Of a DNA stretch of 10,568 nt, positions 1 through 5,503 are shown one piece after another. Position numbers and translations under genes: made by a program. The DNA lies in contig CALHUY010000090.1 in the NCBI GenBank assembly GCA_938039295.1, forward strand, positions 1-10,568, given 5' to 3'. How positions within the stretch are numbered: position 1 is the stretch's first letter; each line of letters begins with the position of its first letter. The stretch is from an uncultured Solobacterium sp. GTDB lineage: Bacteria; Bacillota_I; Bacilli_A; Erysipelotrichales; Erysipelotrichaceae. The notes under the pieces were generated by a model. That model was not told where the DNA came from. It searched no databases and worked only from the letters and a program-made list of their open reading frames with translations.

Positions 1-1
1 T

Positions 2-781
2 ATAGATGATATTCGCTTATCCTTTAGAAAGTTTGCGTCTGGTATCAAGGAAGGTGGTACACTTGTAATTAACCACAGTATTCATAATAAAGAGTATATT
101 ATTGGTGATTTTAAGGGTACTGTTATCAGCTTTGGTGAAGATGGGGATATGCATGCAAGAAACATTGTTTATGATGCATTAGGTAATCCTGGCTTTGAGG
201 TATATTACAAGGAAGAAAAACTGGGAGATGTACAACTACTTGTTCCAGGCAAGCATAACGTAGATAATGCATTAGCAGCAATTGCGACTGCGTATAGTCT
301 TGGTATCAACTTTGAAGCAATCAAGCAAGGTCTTGTTAGCTATAGTGGTGTTGATCGTCGTTTCCAGTATAAAGGTAAGTGCAATGGTGCAACTGTTATC
401 GATGACTATGCACATCACCCACAGGAGATTGAAGCAACTTTAAATGCAGCACAGCACTATCCACATAAGAAACTGTATGTTATCTTTCAACCACATACCT
501 ATACACGCACAATAGCGTTACTACCGGAGTTTGCTAAAGCTCTAGAAAACGCAGATATTGTCATTCTTGCGGAAATTTATGCAGCTCGTGAGATTAATAC
601 GACTGGTGTAAGTGCAGAAGATATCTCTAAGCTGATGGATCAAACAAAGGTGAAATCTTTCTATTTACCTACATTTGAAGAAATCGAAGACTATCTGCGT
701 AGCCATCTAGAAGAGGGCGACCTATGTATTACTATGGGTGCAGGTAATGTCACAGAGATTGGACCAAAATTAGTGAAATAA
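2..781 (+). CDS. murC: UDP-N-acetylmuramate--L-alanine ligase, C-terminal part (5' end outside window)
   Basis: MurC joins L-alanine to UDP-N-acetylmuramic acid using ATP, the first peptide-forming step of peptidoglycan synthesis, in the cytoplasm. The open frame runs from base 2 without a start, giving 259 residues; family members are about 430-450 aa, so the N-terminal UDP-binding domain and the ATP P-loop lie upstream. Visible Mur-ligase signatures are GVDRRF at the end of the central domain, then DDYAHHP, FQPHTYTRT and TMGAGN in the C-terminal domain. An ATG at 149 lies inside the conserved domain and is not the real start. The gene ends with TAA and a terminator follows within 6 bases. 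The DDYAHHP and HTYTRT pair distinguishes MurC from MurD, MurE and MurF. Confidence 0.97.
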   Translation: MDDIRLSFRKFASGIKEGGTLVINHSIHNKEYIIGDFKGTVISFGEDGDMHARNIVYDALGNPGFEVYYKEEKLGDVQLLVPGKHNVDNALAAIATAYSLGINFEAIKQGLVSYSGVDRRFQYKGKCNGATVIDDYAHHPQEIEATLNAAQHYPHKKLYVIFQPHTYTRTIALLPEFAKALENADIVILAEIYAAREINTTGVSAEDISKLMDQTKVKSFYLPTFEEIEDYLRSHLEEGDLCITMGAGNVTEIGPKLVK

Positions 782-786
782 CATTT

Positions 787-817
787 AACCGATTGGAGAA
801 AATTCAATCGGTTTTTT
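787..817 (+). terminator. Rho-independent terminator of murC
   Basis: A perfect 9-bp stem, AACCGATTG at 787-795 with CAATCGGTT at 805-813, encloses a 9-nt loop and runs into a T-tract (812-817). It begins 5 bases after the murC stop codon and separates murC from the CsbD-like gene. Confidence 0.93.
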
Positions 818-894
818 GGTTTATTTAGATGATTGTTATCAATTCTATATTTAGTAAGAAACACTCCATCAGGATTTGCTAGGGAGCGTTGGTT

Positions 895-922
895 TTGGTA
901 TATGGCGATAACATGGTATAAT
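895..922 (+). promoter_or_regulatory. Predicted sigma-A promoter for the CsbD-like gene (distal)
   Basis: TTGGTA (895-900), a 16-base spacer, and a perfect TATAAT (917-922) preceded by TGG, which makes an extended -10. Predicted start is near 929, leaving a leader of about 160 nt before the ATG at 1088. A second TATAAT at 1033-1038 has only a poor -35 (TTACTT or TTGGAT) and could be a proximal start with a leader of about 43 nt. Apart from these and the inverted repeats, I see no gene in 782-1087. Confidence 0.6.
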
Positions 923-929
923 AATTGTA

Positions 930-1058
930 TCGAAGGTATATTGAGATAATCAAACAGAGTGATTTATTTCAACTACAGATAGTATATTTCATTAAATTAC
1001 TATTTTAATTACTTGGATTCACAAGTTGTTTCTATAATATCTCAATATCGTTTTCGAA
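930..1058 (+). repeat. Long-range inverted repeat in the leader of the CsbD-like gene
   Basis: ATATTGAGATA (938-948) is a perfect 11-base inverted copy of TATCTCAATAT (1038-1048). Symmetry continues imperfectly outward to TCGAA (930-934) and TTCGA (1054-1058). The 89 bases between the arms contain two small hairpins: 979-984 with 998-1003 (ATAGTA/TACTAT), and 1011-1015 with 1022-1026 (ACTTG/CAAGT). The left arm begins at the predicted transcription start and the right arm ends about 17 bases before the SD. A folded RNA leader is the simplest reading; a remnant of a small inverted-repeat element is an alternative. Confidence 0.5.
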
Positions 1059-1087
1059 TCTGATAGTCAATAAAAGGAGGACATAAT

Positions 1088-1390
1088 ATGTCAGTAAATG
1101 AAAAGATTGATCAGTTGAAGGGTGCAGTTAAAGAAGAAGTTGGAAAATTAACTGGAGATAAGAAAATTGAACATGAAGGATTAGCTGAGAAAGTAACTTC
1201 AAAAGCAAAAGAAGTAGCAGAAGGTGTTAAGGATGCTGTTGAAGGAACAGTAAATGGTGTTAAGAATATTATTAACGAAAATAAAGATGATGTAGCAGAA
1301 AAGGTAAATGCATTTGCTAATAATGTAAAAGATGCCGTTGAAGGTACTGTTGATGGTATCAAAAACATTGTGAACAAAGATAAAGAATAA
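1088..1390 (+). CDS. CsbD-like stress protein with duplicated amphipathic C-terminal repeat
   Basis: A 100-aa, lysine- and glutamate-rich soluble protein with no signal peptide and no membrane segment. Residues 4-45 match the CsbD family pattern (QLKGAVKEEVGKLTGD, then EGLAEK). That family is linked to general stress in Bacillus, but its molecular role is not known. Beyond this domain, residues 47-66 and 80-99 are near-identical tandem copies of VKDAVEGTVxGxKNIxNxxK, 33 residues apart. That is three 11-residue periods, as in LEA-like amphipathic helices. The two DNA copies differ largely at third codon positions, so the repeat looks maintained at protein level. AGGAGG at 1075-1080 lies 7 bases before the ATG. 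The gene stands alone between two terminators. Confidence 0.85.
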   Translation: MSVNEKIDQLKGAVKEEVGKLTGDKKIEHEGLAEKVTSKAKEVAEGVKDAVEGTVNGVKNIINENKDDVAEKVNAFANNVKDAVEGTVDGIKNIVNKDKE

Positions 1391-1401
1391 TTTTATTGAA
1401 T

Positions 1402-1443
1402 TGAACCTCATAATATGGAAAACAGATTAAGAGGTTCATTTTT
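1402..1443 (+). terminator. Rho-independent terminator of the CsbD-like gene
   Basis: TGAACCTC (1402-1409) pairs with GAGGTTCA (1431-1438), with a further TAAT/ATTA pairing inside (1411-1414 with 1426-1429), followed by TTTTT at 1439-1443. An ATG at 1415 in the frame of the next gene lies inside this loop, which argues against it as a start. Confidence 0.85.
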
Positions 1444-1507
1444 CGTAATGAGGTATATGGATTTAGATACAAATAAATCCTTTGTTGAAATGATTAGGAG
1501 ACCAACT

Positions 1508-1777
1508 ATGAGATATAAAGTTTTTGAGTATGCAGGATATATCTGTATTTTAGTATCTTATATTATTGCGACTTTTGCGCAGAAGGCAGAAGGTATTTTT
1601 GCGGTGATTGGATTAATTGCTTCATTAGGATTGTTGTTGGGCTCTATTATTTGCTATGTGTTATATCGCAAATATCATCCAGATAAAACTACGATATTCA
1701 AAAATAAAGCAGAACTTTTGATTCTTGTAATTCCTTTCATAGTTGTAATTTTAGTACTACTAAAGTTACGCAAATAA
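1508..1777 (+). CDS. Small three-helix membrane protein of unknown function
   Basis: I do not recognise this 89-aa protein. It has three hydrophobic segments, at about residues 7-24, 28-49 and 68-86, joined by a short loop and by a basic loop containing YRKYHPDK, which suggests an integral membrane protein. The frame is open from 1415, but the earlier ATGs lie in or just after the upstream terminator and lack an SD. AGGAG at 1496-1500 is 7 bases before ATG 1508 and fixes the start. Terminators on both sides make it a single-gene unit. I see no good promoter: TAGATA at 1464-1469 is the best -10 but has a poor -35, so read-through past the upstream terminator is possible. The last residues (LLKLRK) place a basic tail after helix 3. 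Confidence 0.75.
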   Translation: MRYKVFEYAGYICILVSYIIATFAQKAEGIFAVIGLIASLGLLLGSIICYVLYRKYHPDKTTIFKNKAELLILVIPFIVVILVLLKLRK

Positions 1778-1824
1778 TGGATCTAATTTTATGTAGATAA
1801 TTACATCAAATATTTCAAAAAACG

Positions 1825-1861
1825 TACTAAAAATAGGAATATCCGATTTTTAGTATTTTTT
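1825..1861 (+). terminator. Rho-independent terminator after the small membrane protein
   Basis: A perfect 10-bp stem, TACTAAAAAT (1825-1834) with ATTTTTAGTA (1846-1855), is extended inward by GGA/TCC and followed by TTTTTT (1856-1861). A run of A's just before it (1817-1822) could give termination on the minus strand as well. Confidence 0.9.
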
Positions 1862-1876
1862 AGAAAGCGCATTCTA
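1861..1876 (+). promoter_or_regulatory. Candidate cre-like (CcpA) operator
   Basis: TAGAAAGCGCATTCTA is a 16-base dyad, symmetric at 7 of 8 base pairs and centred on CG as in LacI-family operators. Against the published cre consensus WTGNNARCGNWWWCAW it differs at only two defined bases, and these two are symmetric (T to A on the left, A to T on the right). Its centre is about 46 bases upstream of the predicted start, just upstream of the -35 of the operon that contains ccpA. Binding is inferred. Confidence 0.55.
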
Positions 1877-1879
1877 TGA

Positions 1880-1908
1880 TTGAAAACTTTTTCATAAATG
1901 TCTATAAT
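1880..1908 (+). promoter_or_regulatory. Strong sigma-A promoter of the DUF948 / amphipathic protein / ccpA operon
   Basis: TTGAAA (1880-1885), a 17-base spacer and TATAAT (1903-1908) are close to consensus. The predicted start is about 1915, inside the GAAAGAGG ribosome-binding region at 1913-1920, so the leader would be only about 13 nt. This also shows that an ATG at 1898 in the same frame lies upstream of the transcript. Confidence 0.85.
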
Positions 1909-1927
1909 GGTGGAAAGAGGTAATCAT

Positions 1928-2317
1928 ATGGATCAATTGATACAAGATTTACAAATCGTATGTACACAACTATTACCAATCATAGGAGCAGTAGCGTTAG
2001 TATTTTTGTGTATTTTACTACGAAAGCTGTGGCAGACTATCGACGCTTTAAGGAAAACAATCGAAGGTTTAGATCCTACGCTACGTTTAGTGGATAAGAG
2101 TATCGAGAAGGTTCAAGCCCCATTAGATACTGTTGCTAAATACAGTAAAACTTTTGATAAGGTTCATGATAAGACTTCTGCTGCAATTGGTAAAGTAACA
2201 GATTTTGCTAATGATAAATTAGATTCACTAAAACAAACAATTAAGACTGGTGTAAATCCAGAGGAAGATCTTCCTGTACAAGTTCAGGAAGTTGAAAAGG
2301 AGACTACAAATGGCTGA
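1928..2317 (+). CDS. DUF948 domain membrane protein (YtxG-like)
   Basis: A 129-aa protein with one N-terminal membrane segment at about residues 13-31, followed by basic residues and a long amphipathic helix region (about 35-107). It ends in an acidic, probably disordered tail. The layout matches DUF948 proteins such as B. subtilis YtxG, which sits upstream of ccpA there too. Function is unknown; Bacillus YtxG belongs to a stress-induced operon. The start at 1928 is set by AGAGG at 1916-1920, 7 bases upstream, and by the promoter overlapping the earlier in-frame ATG at 1898. The last 8 bases overlap the next gene, suggesting translational coupling. Residues 89-95 read KVTDFAN, a motif also found in the CsbD-like protein and in the downstream gene. 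Confidence 0.85.
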   Translation: MDQLIQDLQIVCTQLLPIIGAVALVFLCILLRKLWQTIDALRKTIEGLDPTLRLVDKSIEKVQAPLDTVAKYSKTFDKVHDKTSAAIGKVTDFANDKLDSLKQTIKTGVNPEEDLPVQVQEVEKETTNG

Positions 2318-2996
2318 TGAATTAAAGAAAGATGAAAAATCTACATTCAACGAGTTTGATGACAGCACTGAGCCTATTGAATCAATTCAAAAGACAGTTG
2401 AGGATCTCAAACGTAAAATTCAAGAACTAAGTACGGAAGAAGAAGGAAAGGCTACAACTGAAGAGACTTCTGAAAAGGAAGATGAACAGTTCAAGATTCC
2501 TGATTTTATTGCGCCTCATGCAGAAACATTACAGCAGATGAAGGATACAACTGTTAAAACTCTTCAAACGGTGAAAGAAGAAGTTGTAGATAAGACTAAG
2601 AAAGCTGCTTCTGTTGTAAAAGAAAAGGCTGAAAAGCTCAACGAAAACGAAGATATTCGTAAGACATTAGATTATATCAAGAAGAATGCAACAAAGGCTT
2701 ATGATACAGCAATGATTAAGCTTGATGAACTCAAGCAAGATCCTAAAGTAAAGGATGTATCAAATAAGGCTAGTGATGCGTATCAACAAGCGAAGGATTA
2801 TATCGTACCTAAGACAAAAGAACTTACAAATGTTATCAAGGATACAACACAAAAGACAATTACAAAGGTAAATGATTTTGTGAATCGTCCTGATGTACAA
2901 GATACGATTCAAAAAGTGAAGGATACTACAAAACAGGCTGTAGATAAGAGTATTGAAACAGTACGCAATATCATTCATTCTAAGGAAGAAAAGTAG
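2310..2996 (+). CDS. Amphipathic helical repeat protein (LEA/apolipoprotein-like, in the YtxH position)
   Basis: A 228-aa soluble protein with an acidic N-terminal part (residues 1-60: about 21 acidic, 9 basic) and a long lysine-rich amphipathic region (about 70-228). Degenerate repeats are visible: helices led by NEDIRKTL (113-120), DPKVKDV (144-150) and RPDVQDTI (193-200), each followed by K/D/A/T-rich stretches. There is no hydrophobic membrane segment, unlike classical YtxH proteins, although the gene holds the ytxH position between a DUF948 gene and ccpA. AAGGAG at 2297-2302 is 7 bases before ATG 2310, inside the end of the preceding gene. The last bases of its TAG stop overlap the SD of ccpA. 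A role as a membrane-surface or stress-protective helical protein working with the DUF948 partner is inference. Confidence 0.75.
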   Translation: MADELKKDEKSTFNEFDDSTEPIESIQKTVEDLKRKIQELSTEEEGKATTEETSEKEDEQFKIPDFIAPHAETLQQMKDTTVKTLQTVKEEVVDKTKKAASVVKEKAEKLNENEDIRKTLDYIKKNATKAYDTAMIKLDELKQDPKVKDVSNKASDAYQQAKDYIVPKTKELTNVIKDTTQKTITKVNDFVNRPDVQDTIQKVKDTTKQAVDKSIETVRNIIHSKEEK

Positions 2997-3006
2997 GAGG
3001 GATACG

Positions 3007-4011
3007 ATGAAACGAGTAACAATCTACGACGTCGCAAAAGAAGCTGGTGTTTCGCTAGCTACCGTTTCACGTGTTATTAACGGATCTAATGTTGTTAAAG
3101 CACCTACAAAAGAACGTGTTGAAGCTGCTGTTGAGAAATTAGGTTATAAACCAAATGCAATTGCCCAAGGTCTTGCATTACAGAAGTCTACTTCTATCGG
3201 TTTGGTAGTTCCTGAAGCTAGCTTTACTTATACAGGTCAAGTAATCAATGGTTTGATTGATGTAGCGAAGATTTATAACTACAACATCATGTTACATACA
3301 ATTACTGCTGGTATTACTGATATCAATACTGTAATTGAAGATATTATTAAGTCACATGTTGATGGTGTTGTTATCTTCAATGATAAGTTAGTCGCTGGTG
3401 ATATGGATGCACTAAGTAAGTACAATATCCCAATCGTTGTTATTGGTAACAAGATAAATGGTAAGGGTATTAGTAGTGTTTATGTAGATATCAAGAAGGC
3501 TGTCTTTGAACTTGTTTCTAAGTTCTTAGAAGAGGGTAAAGATAACATCGGTATCTTAGAAGATCGTAAGAATCCACAGCAGTATGAAAAGATGGTTGCT
3601 GGTGCAAAGAAAGCGTATGAAGCACGTGGTAAGAAGTTTACTGGAGCGATTTCCATTCCTTCTGATGCTCGTACATCGTATGCATTCTTATCCAAGTGGA
3701 TGAGAGATCATCGTTATGATGTTGTTATCGCAAATAGAGATTCCCAATGCTTCGCATTGTTAAACGCAAGTAGAGAAAACAATATTTCCATTCCTGATGA
3801 AATGGAAGTTGTATGTGTACTCGATACGAAGTATAATTCCATGGTACGTCCACAGATTTCTAGCTTCTCCATTCCATCTTATGACCTAGGCGCAGTTTCT
3901 ATGCGTGTTATGACAAAGTTATTACAGAATGATGAAGAAAATCATGAAGAAAAGGGCGAAAGTATTGAATTAAGTTATCTGTTTACTCCAAGACAGACAA
4001 CAAAGAACTAA
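3007..4011 (+). CDS. ccpA: Catabolite control protein A, LacI/GalR-family regulator
   Basis: A 334-aa regulator. Residues 5-26 form the helix-turn-helix (IYDVAKEAGVSLATVSRVIN), 49-58 the hinge helix (PNAIAQGLAL), and the rest a periplasmic-binding-protein-like domain. CcpA binds cre sites with HPr(Ser-P) as corepressor. Near the C-terminus MVRPQ (279-283) and SYDLGAVSMR (291-300) are a CcpA hallmark. Y292, D293, R300 and K304 line up with B. subtilis residues around Y295, R303 and K307 that mark CcpA among LacI proteins. Oddities are Gln at 54, where B. subtilis CcpA has Arg, and NRDSQCFA (243-250) in place of the usual TDxxAxG-type segment. AGGAGG at 2995-3000 sets the start; an earlier in-frame ATG at 2953 lies within the previous gene. 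A cre-like site precedes the operon. Confidence 0.85.
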   Translation: MKRVTIYDVAKEAGVSLATVSRVINGSNVVKAPTKERVEAAVEKLGYKPNAIAQGLALQKSTSIGLVVPEASFTYTGQVINGLIDVAKIYNYNIMLHTITAGITDINTVIEDIIKSHVDGVVIFNDKLVAGDMDALSKYNIPIVVIGNKINGKGISSVYVDIKKAVFELVSKFLEEGKDNIGILEDRKNPQQYEKMVAGAKKAYEARGKKFTGAISIPSDARTSYAFLSKWMRDHRYDVVIANRDSQCFALLNASRENNISIPDEMEVVCVLDTKYNSMVRPQISSFSIPSYDLGAVSMRVMTKLLQNDEENHEEKGESIELSYLFTPRQTTKN

Positions 4012-4236
4012 AAGCGTTGAATAGAATGAGTAATCACATGTATGCATGTGTAGAGAGATTCCGGTTGGTGAAAGGAATTCTGTATCGGTGATGAATACAT
4101 CTAGGAGCTGTTTATCTCAAAAGGTAGACCGTTACTCTGCGTTAAAGAGAAATGAGTGTACGATGATTCGTAAACTAAGGTGGTACCGCGCTGAGGCGTC
4201 CTTAGAGATATGGGCGCCTTTTATTATGGCGCTAGG
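4012..4236 (+). ncRNA. Tyrosine T-box leader of tyrS
   Basis: A cis-acting T-box riboswitch that reads uncharged tRNA-Tyr. Stem I shows AGTA (4029-4032) facing GAA with a UAC tyrosine specifier (4096-4098), flanked by ATCAC/GTGAT (4033-4037 with 4088-4092) and TAGA/TCTA (4022-4025 with 4100-4103). The distal arm is ATTCC/GGAAT (4058-4062 with 4074-4078). The T-box core AAGGTGGTACCGCG is at 4177-4190. The antiterminator pairs CTAAGG (4175-4180) with CCTTAG (4200-4205). The competing terminator pairs 4195-4201 with 4212-4218. The leader begins directly at the ccpA stop codon, and I find no good promoter of its own, so it may sit inside a ccpA-tyrS transcript. Confidence 0.95.
4195..4222 (+). 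terminator. T-box terminator, exclusive with the antiterminator
   Basis: GGCGTCC (4195-4201) pairs with GGGCGCC (4212-4218), including one G-U pair, followed by TTTT and then ATTAT. Its 5' arm overlaps the CCTTAG needed for the antiterminator. It is the only terminator-like hairpin between ccpA and tyrS, so it could also end the ccpA transcript when tyrosine is plentiful. Confidence 0.9.
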
Positions 4237-4249
4237 AAAGGATTAGTAT

Positions 4250-5497
4250 ATGAATTTTATTGAAGAATTACAGTGGCGTGGCTTGGTCAAAGATTGCACA
4301 GATAAAGAAGGACTAGGCGAACAACTTAAGAATCCAACAACAATCTACTGTGGATTTGATCCAACAGCAGATTCTCTCCACGTAGGACACCTACAACAAA
4401 TCCTATTATTACGTCGTTACCAATTACAAGGACATCAGCCAATCGCATTATGTGGTGGTTTTACAGGAATGATTGGTGACCCACGTCCTACAACAGAAAG
4501 AAAGCTCTTAACACATGAAGAAGTTCTTCATAATGCTGAGTGTATCCGTAAACAGTTAGCAATGTTCTTATCCTTTGAAGGCTCTAACGCAGCCATCATG
4601 GAAAACAATAATAACTGGTTAGGTGAGATGAATCTATTAGCCTTCTTACGTGACTATGGTAAGTTATTTAACATCTCTTACATGTTACAAAAGGATACTA
4701 TCAAAAAGAGATTAGATTCTGGTATTTCTTACACAGAATTTAGTTATACAATCTTACAGTCTATCGACTGGTACAACCTATTTAAGAAGTATAACTGTCA
4801 GATTCAGATTGGTGGTTCTGACCAATGGGGTAACTTAACTTCTGGTATGGAGCTTATCCGTAAGATGGAGGGTGATAATGCAAAGGTATTCGGTATTACC
4901 TCTCCATTAATCACAAAGAGTGATGGCTCTAAGTTTGGTAAGTCTGAAGGAAAGAATATTTGGTTAAATCCAGAACGTACAAATGCATATGAATTCTACC
5001 AGTTCTGGTTAAATACACCAGATGCGGATATTGTAGACTACCTCAAAAGACTTAGCTTCCATACACCAGAAGAAATTATGGGTTACGAAGAATCTCTTAA
5101 GAACGCACCTGAATTGCGTGAAGGACAGAAGGCACTTGCGGCAGAATTAACTGAACTTGTTCATGGTAAAGATGGCTTAGAAAAGGCGCTACGTATCACA
5201 GAGACATTCTTTAAGGGTGATATTATGACTTTATCTATCGAGGAGATGAAGGAAGGTCTAGCAGATGCCAAGAAGGCAGCTGTAGAAGATGGCGTAACTT
5301 TGATTGATGCACTTGTGACTGCAGAAGTATGCAAGTCTAAATCGGAAGCGCGTAAGCTAATTGAACAGGGTTCTGTATCAGTAAATGGTAATAAAGTTAC
5401 AGATATTCAGACTGTATTACATCAGTCAGAAGCTATCAACCAAGAATTCTCCATCCTTAAAAAAGGTAAGAAGAATTACTTCGTTTTAACATTCTAA
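4250..5497 (+). CDS. tyrS: Tyrosyl-tRNA synthetase
   Basis: Charges tRNA-Tyr with tyrosine in the cytoplasm; class I synthetase. The 415-aa length is normal for bacterial TyrRS. The nucleotide-binding HIGH signature is HVGH (44-47) after FDPTADSL, and the KMSKS loop appears as KFGKS (228-232). YTEFSYTILQ (161-170) and GGSDQWGN (188-195) belong to the tyrosine and ATP pocket. The C-terminal S4 RNA-binding domain covers roughly 352-412 (SKSEARKLIEQGSVSVNG). An AAAGGA SD at 4237-4242 is 7 bases before the ATG. It is controlled by the upstream tyrosine T-box and closed by a terminator 6 bases after the stop codon. Confidence 0.98.
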   Translation: MNFIEELQWRGLVKDCTDKEGLGEQLKNPTTIYCGFDPTADSLHVGHLQQILLLRRYQLQGHQPIALCGGFTGMIGDPRPTTERKLLTHEEVLHNAECIRKQLAMFLSFEGSNAAIMENNNNWLGEMNLLAFLRDYGKLFNISYMLQKDTIKKRLDSGISYTEFSYTILQSIDWYNLFKKYNCQIQIGGSDQWGNLTSGMELIRKMEGDNAKVFGITSPLITKSDGSKFGKSEGKNIWLNPERTNAYEFYQFWLNTPDADIVDYLKRLSFHTPEEIMGYEESLKNAPELREGQKALAAELTELVHGKDGLEKALRITETFFKGDIMTLSIEEMKEGLADAKKAAVEDGVTLIDALVTAEVCKSKSEARKLIEQGSVSVNGNKVTDIQTVLHQSEAINQEFSILKKGKKNYFVLTF

Positions 5498-5503
5498 AGC
5501 ATG

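Noticed and set aside
930..1058. Inverted repeat as a miniature transposable element
   Set aside because: No flanking target-site duplication is evident and the arms coincide with transcript landmarks; kept as RNA structure instead.
1226..1390. Repeats in the CsbD-like gene as a CRISPR or other DNA repeat array
   Set aside because: Only two copies, in frame, diverged mainly at third positions; it is a protein repeat.
1111..1411. Antisense open frames of 88 and 70 aa opposite the CsbD-like gene
   Set aside because: They are reverse-strand reflections of the repetitive K/E-rich coding sequence; no SD and no recognisable protein.
1898..1927. Upstream in-frame ATG for the DUF948 gene
   Set aside because: It overlaps the TATAAT of the promoter, so it would not be in the transcript; ATG 1928 has a proper SD.
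2953..3006. Longer start for ccpA
   Set aside because: The extra 18 residues lie within the preceding gene and precede the normal LacI-family N-terminus; AGGAGG sits before ATG 3007.
4009..4022. Possible second cre-like site (TAAAAGCGTTGAAT)
   Set aside because: Only one half resembles a cre site, there is no dyad symmetry, and the bases belong to the T-box Stem I base.
4046..4246. 66-aa open frame before tyrS
   Set aside because: It lies entirely within the T-box leader, has no SD, and its sequence is explained by RNA structure.
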